Below the pieces are notes generated by a model, which was given only the letters and a program-made list of their open reading frames with translations, searched no databases and was not told the DNA's origin. Shown here piece after piece: positions 1 through 8,219 of a stretch of DNA of 64,000 bases. The stretch lies in NCBI RefSeq assembly GCF_023699475.1, contig NZ_JALXFV010000007.1:141679-205678 (forward strand). Reading direction: 5' to 3'. The stretch comes from Halomarina rubra. GTDB lineage: Archaea; Halobacteriota; Halobacteria; Halobacteriales; Haloarculaceae. The translations under genes were made by a program, and so were the position numbers. Within the stretch, counting starts at the first letter, position 1. The number at the start of each line of letters is the position of its first letter.

Positions 1-708
1 CGCGTGGCGTTCGGTCAGCCACGCCGGCGGGTCGAAAGCGACGGTCCGGGTGAGGCTGACCGAGAGACCGTCGCGCTCGGCGGTGACCGACGCGACGGCG
101 TAGCCACCGAGTTCCGCCTCCGTCGGCGTGAAGTGGCGGTAGGCGGGTGCGCGTTCCTCGCCACCGACGAGCGCCACCGGAACGCGACAGCCGCGGGCGG
201 CGAGGGCGCGCTGGAGGTCGGCGCTCACCGCGCGTTCGGTCGACTCCGGCTCCGCTCCACGACAGACGCTCTCGACCGCTCTCGCGACGTCTCCCGCGAG
301 GGAACGGTACGTCTCGACGTCCCCATCGGAGAGGGGTTGGCGGAGCGACGAGGCGTCCACGGTCTCGAACCCCGGGACGTCGAAGTCGGCGGCCGCGGGG
401 GTCGCCGACACCTCCGCGACGGTCGCCGCCAGCGAGGAGTCGTGCCACGCGAACGTCTCGACGGCCGCATCGTCGAGGTCGTCCAGCTCCTCGGCGCGGA
501 GTCTGGGCGCTTCGATATCGTCGGTGACGACAACGACGCGCTCGCCGTCGTAGCCGGCCGCCGCGACGCCGACGGGGGCCGACGCGCTGACGACGTTGTC
601 CCCGCCGGTGAGCCACGCGAAGTCGTTCGGTCGCGCGAACCACACCGCTTCGAGGCCCTTTCGCGCGAGGTACCGGTCCAACCGCTCCGTCCGCTCGCTC
701 CCGGTCAT
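1..708 (-). CDS. M24 (creatinase/prolidase-fold) family protein, N-terminal part
   Basis: The reading frame starts at ATG 708 on the minus strand and stays open for 236 codons to the window edge, so the C-terminus is missing. The first ~110 residues (ARPNDFAWLTGGDN, then an alternating alpha/beta stretch) resemble the creatinase-type N-terminal domain of Xaa-Pro peptidases. The next part (ETYRSLAGDVARAVESVC, then ERAVSADLQRALAARGC) resembles the start of the pita-bread M24 domain. All metal ligands of M24 enzymes lie further downstream and cannot be checked. The family includes Xaa-Pro aminopeptidases, creatinase and the DMSP lyase DddP. The last two would suit a methylated-osmolyte locus, but the visible part does not decide between them. 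The gene is transcribed in the same direction as the dioxygenase upstream of it, across a 109-base gap. Confidence 0.72.
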   Translation of the reverse strand, partial: MTGSERTERLDRYLARKGLEAVWFARPNDFAWLTGGDNVVSASAPVGVAAAGYDGERVVVVTDDIEAPRLRAEELDDLDDAAVETFAWHDSSLAATVAEVSATPAAADFDVPGFETVDASSLRQPLSDGDVETYRSLAGDVARAVESVCRGAEPESTERAVSADLQRALAARGCRVPVALVGGEERAPAYRHFTPTEAELGGYAVASVTAERDGLSVSLTRTVAFDPPAWLTERHA

Positions 709-817
709 ACCCGAAGCGGAGACCGCCGACCACCGTAGCTCCGGTGGTCGGTGTCTCGGGACGTTCGCCGACCCCCCATGACTCGCCGCACGGCTCACCA
801 CGAACCACCGGACGCGC

Positions 818-1753
818 TCAGACCGCCTCGTCGGGAACGTCGAGGGGGACGAGCCGTGGTTCGATCATCTCGCGGTCCTCCTCCAGCCACGGCGGGAGGT
901 AGAGTGACTGCCCCAGGTTCGCCGTGTCCTCGACCGCGGCGAGTCCGGGCGTCTCGGTCGCCAACTCGAACAGGATGCCGCCCGGTTCGCGGACGTACAG
1001 CGAGTGGAAGAAGTGCCGGTCCTTGACGCGGGAGACCTCGTACCCCCGCTCACGCAGGAGGGAGTGCCACTCGTACAGCTCGTTCTCGTCGGCGACGCGC
1101 ATCGCGACGTGGTGGTACGACCCCGCACCCTCGCGACCGAACGCTGCCGCTCGGTCCAGCAGGTCGACGACGGTCGCTCGGTCGCCCGGTACACGATACC
1201 GGACGCGGTCGCCCTCCTGAGCCTCCAACTCGAAGCCGAGCGTGTCGAGGAGGCTCGCGGTGTGGAACGGGTTCGTCGGCAGCAGCGTCACGCCGTGAAT
1301 CCCGCGAATCGCGTGTTCGGCGGGGACCGTCCCGCCCGTCCACGGTGTGACGTCGGACGCTCCCGCCACCAGTTCGAGGGTCGTGCCGTCGGGGTCGGTG
1401 AATCGGAGGACGGACTCGCCGAATCGCTCGGTGGTCTCGACGCCCACGCCGGCGTCGGTCAGTCGCTCGCGCCAGTAGTCGAGTGCTCCCCGCGGGACGA
1501 CGAGTGCGGTGGTCGTAATCTGGGGGCGGCCGACGCGCCCGTCCTCTTCGGCGGGGTACGGGAAGAACGTGAGCGCCGTTCCGGGCGACCCGGTCGCGTC
1601 GCCGTAGAACAGGTGGCGGGTGAACTTCTCGTTGAGGTTGACGGTCTGTTTGACCAGGCGCAGGCCGAGTAGCTGCGTGTAGAACTCGACGTTTCGCTGG
1701 GCGTCGCGGACGATTCCGGTGACGTGGTGGATTCCGGGCGTGTCGGTGAGCAT
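818..1753 (-). CDS. VOC-family ring-cleaving dioxygenase (MhqO/LinE type)
   Basis: The 311-residue protein has two glyoxalase/bleomycin-resistance folds. Repeat one starts at IHHVTGIVRD (about residues 8-17), and repeat two carries SYHHVAMRV and ends in ILFELATE. This provides the His-His-Glu type of metal site seen in extradiol and hydroquinone dioxygenases. The length matches the 310-330 residue MhqA/MhqO/PcpA-like family, which opens hydroquinones or catechols with Fe(II). The protein is expected to be cytoplasmic. It lies 84 bases downstream of the pirin gene on the same strand. Pirin/VOC pairs are common in quinone-detoxification loci, so the two are probably co-transcribed. The substrate cannot be read from sequence. 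Confidence 0.85.
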   Translation of the reverse strand: MLTDTPGIHHVTGIVRDAQRNVEFYTQLLGLRLVKQTVNLNEKFTRHLFYGDATGSPGTALTFFPYPAEEDGRVGRPQITTTALVVPRGALDYWRERLTDAGVGVETTERFGESVLRFTDPDGTTLELVAGASDVTPWTGGTVPAEHAIRGIHGVTLLPTNPFHTASLLDTLGFELEAQEGDRVRYRVPGDRATVVDLLDRAAAFGREGAGSYHHVAMRVADENELYEWHSLLRERGYEVSRVKDRHFFHSLYVREPGGILFELATETPGLAAVEDTANLGQSLYLPPWLEEDREMIEPRLVPLDVPDEAV

Positions 1754-1837
1754 CGGTGGGTGTGGAGTGAGCGGCAGGCGGCCGCTGGACGACTGGCGGG
1801 CGGTTCGTCACGAAACGCTGGGACTCTCGGGCGTGTG

Positions 1838-2590
1838 TCAGCGACCGATGGTCCCCTGCCGAGTGACGGGCGCGTCCGGGTCGAGCAGGAACAGGACGAC
1901 CAGCGATTCCTCGCGGGCGGTGAGCGACCCGTCGATAGGGTGGGTGAGCAGCGCGGTCTCGGCCGCGTCGAGTGTGAGGCCGCCGACCTCGACGGTGCCG
2001 TCGAAGACGTAGAGATACGCGTCCTACCCGGCGCGCGTCGGGAGCGCCACGGAGTCCCCCGAGTCGAGGTGGGCGTCGTGGAGGTGGATTGCGTTGCGAA
2101 CCGAGAGCGGGGCGTCGCTCCCCGTCGGCCCGAACAGGTGTCGCCACTCGCCGTCGACGGACTCCGGGAGCGGTTCGTGCTGGATGGTCGCCGGCAGGTC
2201 GAGGCTGTGTGGCCGGACGAAAATCTGGAGCATCCGGAGCGATGGGTCCGAGGCGAGCGTCCGCTCCTCGTGCCAGAACCCCTCGCCCGCACCCATCACC
2301 AGCAGGTGGTCGGCGTCGGTGACCAGTTCGTTCCCCTCTCGGTCGTCGTGACGCATCACGCCCGCGGGGACCCACGAGATTATCTCCTCGTTGCGGTGGG
2401 GGTGCATCGGAATCAGTGTCTCCGGGTCCATGAACGACTCGACGACCGTCGCGAGCGGCCCGTAGCCGTGGTCGTCGTGGTCCGGCAGGCTCCGCCCCGG
2501 GAAGTAGAAGTTCGTCCTGAACCGGCCCTGGTCGACCGAGTGGTCCGGTTCGTCGGACGGGTAGACACCGCCGACAGCGTCCGTGTTCAT
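1838..2590 (-). pseudogene. Pirin family protein interrupted by an in-frame TAG
   Basis: From ATG 2590 (GTG 2593 is also possible) the frame runs to a stop at 1838-1840, giving a normal pirin length of about 250 codons, but a TAG at 2024-2026 interrupts it at codon 189. Downstream of the TAG the same frame continues as convincing pirin sequence (DAYLYVFDGTVEV, later ESLVVLFLLDPDAPV). The N-terminal cupin domain is intact, with metal ligands H63, H65, H107 and E109 (PMHPHRNEEI and GFWHEER). A single base change, such as TAC to TAG, explains the break. It may be a true nonsense mutation, a sequencing error or suppressed translation. A truncated but metal-binding product of about 188 residues could still be made. 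GGAG lies just before the start. The VOC dioxygenase follows 84 bases downstream. Confidence 0.85.
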
Positions 2591-2828
2591 CACTCCTCGC
2601 TTCGACGAGAGCGGTCAAAAGCTCCCGGTATCACCGACTTCGCCCGGTAACACCGACGTCTCCGTCGCCTCTCGCGGCCAGTGGTTCGGTCGACGTCGGG
2701 GGCTCCGGTGTCTTCGACATCTCCGCTCTCACTCGACGTCGATGTGGGTCGCTTATGCTCGCCGTGACCGCGCGTTCAGTTGAGCATTCATGCCGTGGAC
2801 TCAGGGTGCTCTGGTCGAAGCGTCGTGT

Positions 2829-2975
2829 ATGCCCACGAACGGATACGAAGTCCACTGTCGCGAGTGCGACTTCCTGAGCACCTGCTCGAACGGCGACCTC
2901 GCACGACTCCTCGCGTTCTCACACCGCGAGCGGACCGGCCACGAAACGGAGTTCTCTGTGGCAGGCGGCGAGTAG
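2829..2975 (+). CDS. Small zinc-finger-like protein, 48 aa
   Basis: A compact frame from ATG 2829 encodes 48 residues with a CxxC and later Cys/His residues (VHCRECDFLSTC, then FSHRERTGHETEF). This layout is common in very short haloarchaeal zinc-binding proteins of unknown function. An upstream ATG at 2790 would add 13 residues without family character, so 2829 is preferred. The protein is acidic and cytoplasmic, with no transmembrane segment. It stands alone, with pirin on the opposite strand upstream and dgoD starting 82 bases downstream on the same strand. No specific function can be assigned. Confidence 0.62.
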   Translation: MPTNGYEVHCRECDFLSTCSNGDLARLLAFSHRERTGHETEFSVAGGE

Positions 2976-3057
2976 TCGCGGTCTCCAGCGAGACGTCGCC
3001 GGTCGTCGTCCACCGAAGAAAGGCGCTATACCGCAGGGTCGCGAACAGGTGGTCCGA

Positions 3058-4218
3058 GTGACCGAGCACACGCGAATCACCGACTACGAACTGTTCCACG
3101 TCCCGCCGCGCTGGCTGTTCCTCCGGGTGGAGACGAGCGACGGCCGCGTCGGCTGGGGGGAACCCGTCGTCGAGGGCCGTGCACGAACCGTCGAGACCGC
3201 CGTCGAGGAGTTGTTCGACGGCTACCTCCTCGGAGAAGACCCCGACGCTATCGAGGACCACTGGCAGACGATGTACCGCGGCGGGTTCTACCGCGGCGGC
3301 CCGGTGTTGATGAGCGCCATCGCCGGCGTCGACCAGGCGCTCTGGGACCTGAAGGGCAAACAGTTCGGCGCGCCCGTCTACGAACTCCTCGGCGGCCGCG
3401 CGAGAGACCGCGTCCGCGTCTATCAGTGGGTCGGCGGGGACCGCCCCGACGGTGTCGCCGAGGCCGCAGCCGAGAAGGTCGACGCCGGGTTCACCGCCCT
3501 GAAGATGAACGCCACGCCCGAACTCCGACGGGTCGACACCCCCCGAGCGGTCGCCGAGGCCGGGGAGCGCCTCGCCGCAGTGCGGGAGGCGGTCGGCCCC
3601 GACGTCGACGTCGGCGTCGACTTCCACGGGCGCGTCTCGAAGCCGATGGCGAAGCGACTCGTCCGGGCGCTCGAACCCCACGACCCGATGTTCGTCGAGG
3701 AACCGGTGTTGCCCGAGCACAACGACACCCTGCCCGCGCTCGCGGCGAGCACGTCCGTCCCCATCGCGACCGGCGAGCGCATGTACTCCCGCTGGGAGTT
3801 CAAGGAGGTGTTCGAGAGCGGTGCCGTCGACGTGATCCAGCCGGACCTCTCACACGCTGGCGGCATCACCGAAGTGAAGAAGATAGCGAGCATGGCCGAG
3901 GCGTACGACGTGGCGATGGCCCCACACTGTCCGCTCGGGCCCATCGCGCTGGCGTCGTGTCTCCAGGTCGACGCGTGCACGCCGAACGCGCTCATCCAGG
4001 AGCAGAGCCTCGACATCCACTACAACGAGACGAGCGACGTCCTCGACTACCTGGCTGACCCGTCGGTGTTCGACTACGAGGAGGGGTACGTCGACCTCCC
4101 CGACGGACCGGGACTCGGCATCGACGTCGACGAGGAGCACGTTCGCGAGCAGGCGGGCGACGTCGACTGGCACAACCCGGTGTGGCGACACGACGACGGG
4201 AGCGTGGCAGAGTGGTGA
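3058..4218 (+). CDS. dgoD: D-galactonate dehydratase-like enolase-superfamily enzyme
   Basis: The 386-residue enzyme belongs to the mandelate racemase/enolase superfamily and closely follows the DgoD pattern. The motif VGVDFHGR gives D188 and H190. FVEEP and TGER give metal ligands E214 and E240. APHCPLGP gives the second catalytic His at 290. The C-terminus ends in the NPVWRHDDGSVAEW-type tail typical of galactonate dehydratase. The expected reaction is dehydration of D-galactonate to 2-keto-3-deoxygalactonate; related sugar acids are possible. GTG 3058 is chosen over GTG 3049 because homology begins at TEHTRITDYELF. The stop overlaps the start of the next SDR gene, so the two form an operon. 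KDGal kinase and aldolase are not in the window. Confidence 0.85.
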   Translation: MTEHTRITDYELFHVPPRWLFLRVETSDGRVGWGEPVVEGRARTVETAVEELFDGYLLGEDPDAIEDHWQTMYRGGFYRGGPVLMSAIAGVDQALWDLKGKQFGAPVYELLGGRARDRVRVYQWVGGDRPDGVAEAAAEKVDAGFTALKMNATPELRRVDTPRAVAEAGERLAAVREAVGPDVDVGVDFHGRVSKPMAKRLVRALEPHDPMFVEEPVLPEHNDTLPALAASTSVPIATGERMYSRWEFKEVFESGAVDVIQPDLSHAGGITEVKKIASMAEAYDVAMAPHCPLGPIALASCLQVDACTPNALIQEQSLDIHYNETSDVLDYLADPSVFDYEEGYVDLPDGPGLGIDVDEEHVREQAGDVDWHNPVWRHDDGSVAEW

Positions 4219-5024
4219 CCGACGAGTCGTCTCGGACGGGGCGGTTCGCCGGTCAGGTCGCGGTCGTCACGGGGTCGACGCGCGGCATCGGCGCGGGCGT
4301 CGCAAAGCGACTCGCCTACGAGGGTGCGAGCGTCATCGTCACCGGGCGGTCCAGAGAGGCGGGAGCGGCGACGGTCGCGGACATCGAGGCAGACGGCGGC
4401 GAGGCGACGTTCGTCCGGGCGGACATGCGTGACCCCGACGACATCGCCGCGCTGTTCGACGCGTGCGTCGAGCGGTTCGGCGGCATCGACGTGCTCGTCA
4501 ACAACGCGGGCGTCGAGACGAACACGGCCGTCGACGAGGCGACGATGGACGACTGGGCGTTCGTCGTCGAGACGGACTTCCGGTCGTTCTGGCTCTGTGC
4601 GAAGGCGGCCGCCGAACGGATGAACGAGGGGGCCATCGTCAACACCTCCTCGAACCACGCGTTCCTGACGATGCCGTCGATGTTCCCGTACAACGCGGTG
4701 AAGGCGGGCATCAACGGCATGACGCGAGCGATGGCGCTCGACCTTGGCCCTCGAATCCGGGTCAACACCGTCAACCCCGGGTGGGTCGCCATCGATCGGA
4801 CGACCGACGAGATGGACCCCGAGTACCGCCAGCATCTCGAATCCATCCACCCCGTCGGTCGACTCGGACGGCCCGCGGACGTCGCCGGAGCGGTCGCGTT
4901 CCTCGCGAGCGACGACGCGGGGTTCGTGACCGGGACGTCGCTGCTCGTCGACGGGGGTCGGACGGCGGTGATGCAGGACGACGCGCTTCCGGACTACCGC
5001 GAGCGACGCGACACCGACGAGTAA
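4215..5024 (+). CDS. SDR family NAD(P)-dependent oxidoreductase
   Basis: This 269-residue classical short-chain dehydrogenase has the nucleotide-binding motif TGSTRGIG (residues 19-26), NNAG (97-100), a catalytic Ser at 145/146 and YxxxK (Y159, K163). The C-terminal TGTSLLVDGG motif is typical. GTG 4215 overlaps the TGA of dgoD, giving translational coupling. Pairing with a galactonate dehydratase suggests it oxidises a sugar or sugar lactone such as galactose or its lactone precursor. That substrate is an inference from neighbourhood only. A longer start at 4182 would lie inside dgoD and adds a basic tail without homology. Confidence 0.85.
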   Translation: MTDESSRTGRFAGQVAVVTGSTRGIGAGVAKRLAYEGASVIVTGRSREAGAATVADIEADGGEATFVRADMRDPDDIAALFDACVERFGGIDVLVNNAGVETNTAVDEATMDDWAFVVETDFRSFWLCAKAAAERMNEGAIVNTSSNHAFLTMPSMFPYNAVKAGINGMTRAMALDLGPRIRVNTVNPGWVAIDRTTDEMDPEYRQHLESIHPVGRLGRPADVAGAVAFLASDDAGFVTGTSLLVDGGRTAVMQDDALPDYRERRDTDE

Positions 5025-5075
5025 CCCCCGACTCTCGGGACCGACCCGACCGTCGCCGGAGCCACGCTCGGGTGG

Positions 5076-5984
5076 TCACTCCGCACCGAGGACGTGTTCG
5101 AGTCCCGCGGCTCTGCCCGTCACGTCGACGACGTTGCGGACGAGCGAGGCCATCGTCAGGGGTCCCACGCCACCGGGGACCGGGGTGATGGCGCTCGCCG
5201 GCTCGCGTGCGCTCGCCGCGTCGACGTCGCCGACGAGGTCACCGGAGGAGTCGCTGTCGTCGCTCTGGACCCTGGTCGCGCTGACGTCGACCACGACGAC
5301 CCCTTCTCCGAGCATCGACCCGTCGACGAGGCCCGGGTGGCCGGCGGCGGTGACGAGGACGTCGGCACGACGGGTGTGGGCCGTGAGGTCGGTGGTCGCC
5401 GTGTGACAGAGCGTCACCGTCGCGTCGCCGTCGGGGCCGTTGGCGGACAGCAGGGCCGCGAGCGGTCGGGCGATGACGGCGTCTCTGCCGACGACAACGA
5501 CGTCTCGGCCCGCGGTCTCGACGTCGTACTCGGCGAGCAGTCGCACGACGGCGGCCGCCGTCGCGGGGACGACGTGCGGGTCGCCCGCCACCAACCGTCC
5601 GAGGTTCTCCGGCGTGAAGCAGTCGACGTCCTTCCCCGCGGGAACGAGCGACCGGACCCGCTGCTCGTCGACGTGGTCGGGCAGCGGCACCTGGACGAAC
5701 AGCGCGGTCACGTCGTCGTCGGCTCTCAGCGACTCGACGGCGTCGTAACACCGCTCTGCGGGGGCATCGGCCGGGACGTCGACCCGCACCGTCTCGATAC
5801 CGAGCGAGGCACAGCGCTCGTGTTTCAGGTCCATGAACCGCCGCTGGGTCGGGTCGTCGGTCATCAACACCGTCCCGAGCGTCGGTACGACGTCGTGGTT
5901 CCGGAGCGTCGCCACGTCTCGCTCGACGGTCGCGGTGAGACGGTCTGCGAGCGGGCCGCCGGCCAGCATGGTCGGGTCCGTCAC
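5076..5984 (-). CDS. folD: Methylene-THF dehydrogenase/cyclohydrolase (FolD), divergent
   Basis: The 302-residue protein has the full FolD layout: an N-terminal catalytic domain with K54 (FMDLKHERC), Q98 (FVQVPLP) and D121 (KDVDCF), then a Rossmann domain and the terminal motif TPVPGGVGPLT. FolD converts 5,10-methylene-THF to 10-formyl-THF with NAD(P). The catalytic Lys, Gln and Asp are kept. The Tyr of the usual YxxxK motif is Phe50, and the nucleotide loop reads VVGRDAVIARP rather than GRSxxVGxP, so this is a divergent member whose two activities may differ from housekeeping FolD. Genes for Fhs, an MTHFR-like protein and GcvT-type methyl acceptors lie within 25 kb, which supports a role in catabolic C1 oxidation. 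Confidence 0.84.
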   Translation of the reverse strand: MTDPTMLAGGPLADRLTATVERDVATLRNHDVVPTLGTVLMTDDPTQRRFMDLKHERCASLGIETVRVDVPADAPAERCYDAVESLRADDDVTALFVQVPLPDHVDEQRVRSLVPAGKDVDCFTPENLGRLVAGDPHVVPATAAAVVRLLAEYDVETAGRDVVVVGRDAVIARPLAALLSANGPDGDATVTLCHTATTDLTAHTRRADVLVTAAGHPGLVDGSMLGEGVVVVDVSATRVQSDDSDSSGDLVGDVDAASAREPASAITPVPGGVGPLTMASLVRNVVDVTGRAAGLEHVLGAE

Positions 5985-6076
5985 GAGTTCTCGGTGTCGT
6001 CTCCGATGGCCCCCACCAAACCCTTTCGGGCGGCCCGCCGGTCAGATACTTGTCCGTGTAGAACCATGTGCGATTC

Positions 6077-6277
6077 ATGACTGGCGAGTGTTACTACTGC
6101 CACGGCATCGTGCTCCCCGAGGAACCGGGCGACGTCCTGCTGGCGGACCACGACGATCATCGGGTGTACCTGCACCTGGAGTGTGCGACCGGTCAGAACG
6201 TGGCCGAACCGGCCGACGAAGGCGGGGACCGACTCGCTATCACCTGTCCGGAGTGTGGCGTCGCGGAGACGCAGTGA
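6077..6277 (+). CDS. Small CxxC zinc-ribbon protein, 66 aa
   Basis: ATG 6077 opens a 66-residue protein with CYYCH at the N-terminus, a single Cys in HLECATG and CPECG near the C-terminus, a likely zinc ribbon. The protein is acidic with no membrane segment. A GTG nine bases upstream (6068) is an alternative start. The gene begins 92 bases from the divergent folD and runs convergently into the BCCT carrier. It is of a widespread haloarchaeal small-protein type without assigned function. Confidence 0.7.
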   Translation: MTGECYYCHGIVLPEEPGDVLLADHDDHRVYLHLECATGQNVAEPADEGGDRLAITCPECGVAETQ

Positions 6278-6290
6278 GCGTCCGGACGAG

Positions 6291-8147
6291 TCACTTCTCC
6301 TCGGGCGGGTCGACGTCGTGGTGGAGTTCGATGGCGGGGAGTCGCGACACCGCCCGTCTTGCGAGGGAGGTGTGACCCCCCTCGTAGCGGGCGAACGTCA
6401 GCGTCAGTCCACCGAGAGCGAACAGCGAGAGGACGGCGAACGGTCCGCCGGTCAACACGGCGAGCGCCTGGAGGGTCTCGACGCCACCCAACAGGAGCAC
6501 CGAGACGGCGACCGCCCCCTGGAAGACCCCCCAGAACACGATGGCCCCCGTCGTCGGTGCCAGTCCGCGGCGAGTCGCGAGCAACGCGGTGACGAGCGTC
6601 GAGACGTCCGCGGAGGTGACGATGAACACCACGATGAGCGCGAGGAAGAGGAAGGCGAGCAGGCCACCCAGCGGGAGGGCGTCGAACACGAGGAAGCCGA
6701 CCACGGCCTCGGCGTCGGAACGGCCGGCGACGGCAGCGAGGAGGTCCGTTCCGCCCACACGCTGGAGCCACAGCGACGTCCCCCCGAGCAGGAGGAACCA
6801 GCACATCGTCGCGGCCGACGTCGCGACGACGGTGGTGAACACGACCGTCCGGATGCGACGGCCCCGCGAGAGCGCCGCGACGAACAGCCCCGCGAACGGG
6901 GCCCAGGAGAACCACCACGACCAGTTCCACACCGTCCACGCGGCGATCCACGGGTCGCCGACGGTGAGGCTCAGCGGGACGAACCGGACGGCGTACTCAC
7001 TCAGCGCGCCGACGCCGCTCGTGAAGACGAACGACCGTGGCCCGACGGCGACGAGGATCAACGCGAACAGGCCGAACAGGACGACCGTGAGCCCTGCGAT
7101 GCGTCGAATTCCGCGGTGGACGCCGGTGACCGCCGAGAGGACGACCACGAGCGTCAGGCCGCCGACGAACACGACCGACCCGGTCCGGCCGGTCGAGACG
7201 CCCCACTCGAAGGTGATGCCGGCGAGGAACTGCTGGCTCACGAGCGCGACCGAGGTCGCGATGCCGCCGATGGTCGCGAACACCGCGAGCGTGTCGACGA
7301 GGCGACTCCACGGCGAGTCGAGGCCGTCGACGCCGACGAACGGCGCGAGGATGGTCGACACCCGCAGCGGTGCGCCGTGGCGGAACACGAAGTACGCGAT
7401 GGGGACGGCGATGACCGCGTAGGCGCTCCACGCCGAGAGGCCCCAATGGAAGAGGGCGTAGGTCAGCGCGCCACCCGCGGCCGCCGACGATTCGGGGGCG
7501 GCGTCGACGGTCGGCGGCGGTGTCCCGTAGTGGACCAGCGCCTCCGTCGGCCCCCAGAAGACGATGCCGGCGGCGATGCCCGCGGTGAACACCAGCGCGA
7601 AGTACGTCGGGTATGTGTACGTCGGGTCGGCGTCCGGGCCACCGAGTCGCACCTCGCCCCACGGTCCGACCAGCAAGAACAGGCAGTAACAGACCGCGAG
7701 GAACATCGCGCCGAGGAACACCGGCCCGCCACCGCGCAACACCGCCTGGGAGAGGCCGTCGACGGTCGCGTTCGTCCCCTGGGGGAACAGCGCCTGGAGA
7801 CAACAGAAGAGGGTGAAGACGGCGACGGGGACTCCGAGCACCACCGGGTCGTGGTGGGCGATGAACTCCCGGAGGGTCGCCCGTAGCGAGTGGTGACGGA
7901 TACGGAGGAGCGTGGGGACGGTCTCGCGGTCCGACACCGTTTCGGGGTACGGGAGCACGGCGAGGTAGCCCAGTCCCGACCCGAAGAACGTCAACGCGAC
8001 GACCAGCCAGACGGGGCCGTCGACGGCCCCCCCGACGACGTCGGGGAAGAAGAACCCGGCGACGACGACCGCTCCGGAGACTACGCAGAGGGGGAGCAAC
8101 AGGCCGGCCAGCACCCCTCCGGAGTCGTCGGTCACTGACCCGCTCAT
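6291..8147 (-). CDS. BCCT-family transporter, divergent
   Basis: This 618-residue polytopic membrane protein has about 12 hydrophobic segments and belongs to the betaine/choline/carnitine transporter family. The TM8 tryptophan motif reads WTVWNWSWWFSWAPF, with Asn where the usual motif has Tyr. The glycine motif in TM3 reads AGIAAGIVFWGPTEA in place of the usual GMGIGLMF, so substrate or ion coupling may differ from glycine betaine/Na+ carriers. The cytoplasmic N-terminus is short. The expected role is uptake of a quaternary-amine osmolyte. The gene lies 72 bases downstream of a potassium channel on the same strand but has its own TATA element, so it is probably transcribed alone. No long C-terminal osmosensing tail is seen. 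Confidence 0.86.
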   Translation of the reverse strand: MSGSVTDDSGGVLAGLLLPLCVVSGAVVVAGFFFPDVVGGAVDGPVWLVVALTFFGSGLGYLAVLPYPETVSDRETVPTLLRIRHHSLRATLREFIAHHDPVVLGVPVAVFTLFCCLQALFPQGTNATVDGLSQAVLRGGGPVFLGAMFLAVCYCLFLLVGPWGEVRLGGPDADPTYTYPTYFALVFTAGIAAGIVFWGPTEALVHYGTPPPTVDAAPESSAAAGGALTYALFHWGLSAWSAYAVIAVPIAYFVFRHGAPLRVSTILAPFVGVDGLDSPWSRLVDTLAVFATIGGIATSVALVSQQFLAGITFEWGVSTGRTGSVVFVGGLTLVVVLSAVTGVHRGIRRIAGLTVVLFGLFALILVAVGPRSFVFTSGVGALSEYAVRFVPLSLTVGDPWIAAWTVWNWSWWFSWAPFAGLFVAALSRGRRIRTVVFTTVVATSAATMCWFLLLGGTSLWLQRVGGTDLLAAVAGRSDAEAVVGFLVFDALPLGGLLAFLFLALIVVFIVTSADVSTLVTALLATRRGLAPTTGAIVFWGVFQGAVAVSVLLLGGVETLQALAVLTGGPFAVLSLFALGGLTLTFARYEGGHTSLARRAVSRLPAIELHHDVDPPEEK

Positions 8148-8170
8148 ACCGACATACTGGGCGTCGAACG

Positions 8171-8176
8171 ATAAAG
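8171..8176 (-). promoter_or_regulatory. TATA element of the divergent BCCT gene
   Basis: The minus strand reads CACTTTATCG with the AT core at 8171-8176. It is about 26 bases upstream of ATG 8147, which fits a leaderless haloarchaeal transcript. Confidence 0.55.
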
Positions 8177-8219
8177 TGACATGTTAACACTAGCCGCGAC
8201 TGTCAGCGGAGACGGACGG

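Noticed and set aside
1-708. Possible DMSP lyase (DddP) or creatinase identity of the M24-fold gene
   Set aside because: It would suit the demethylation locus, but the catalytic half lies outside the window, so only the fold family is called.
4-738. Long plus-strand open frame
   Set aside because: Arg-rich shadow of the minus-strand M24-type gene, whose frame carries the family-like sequence.
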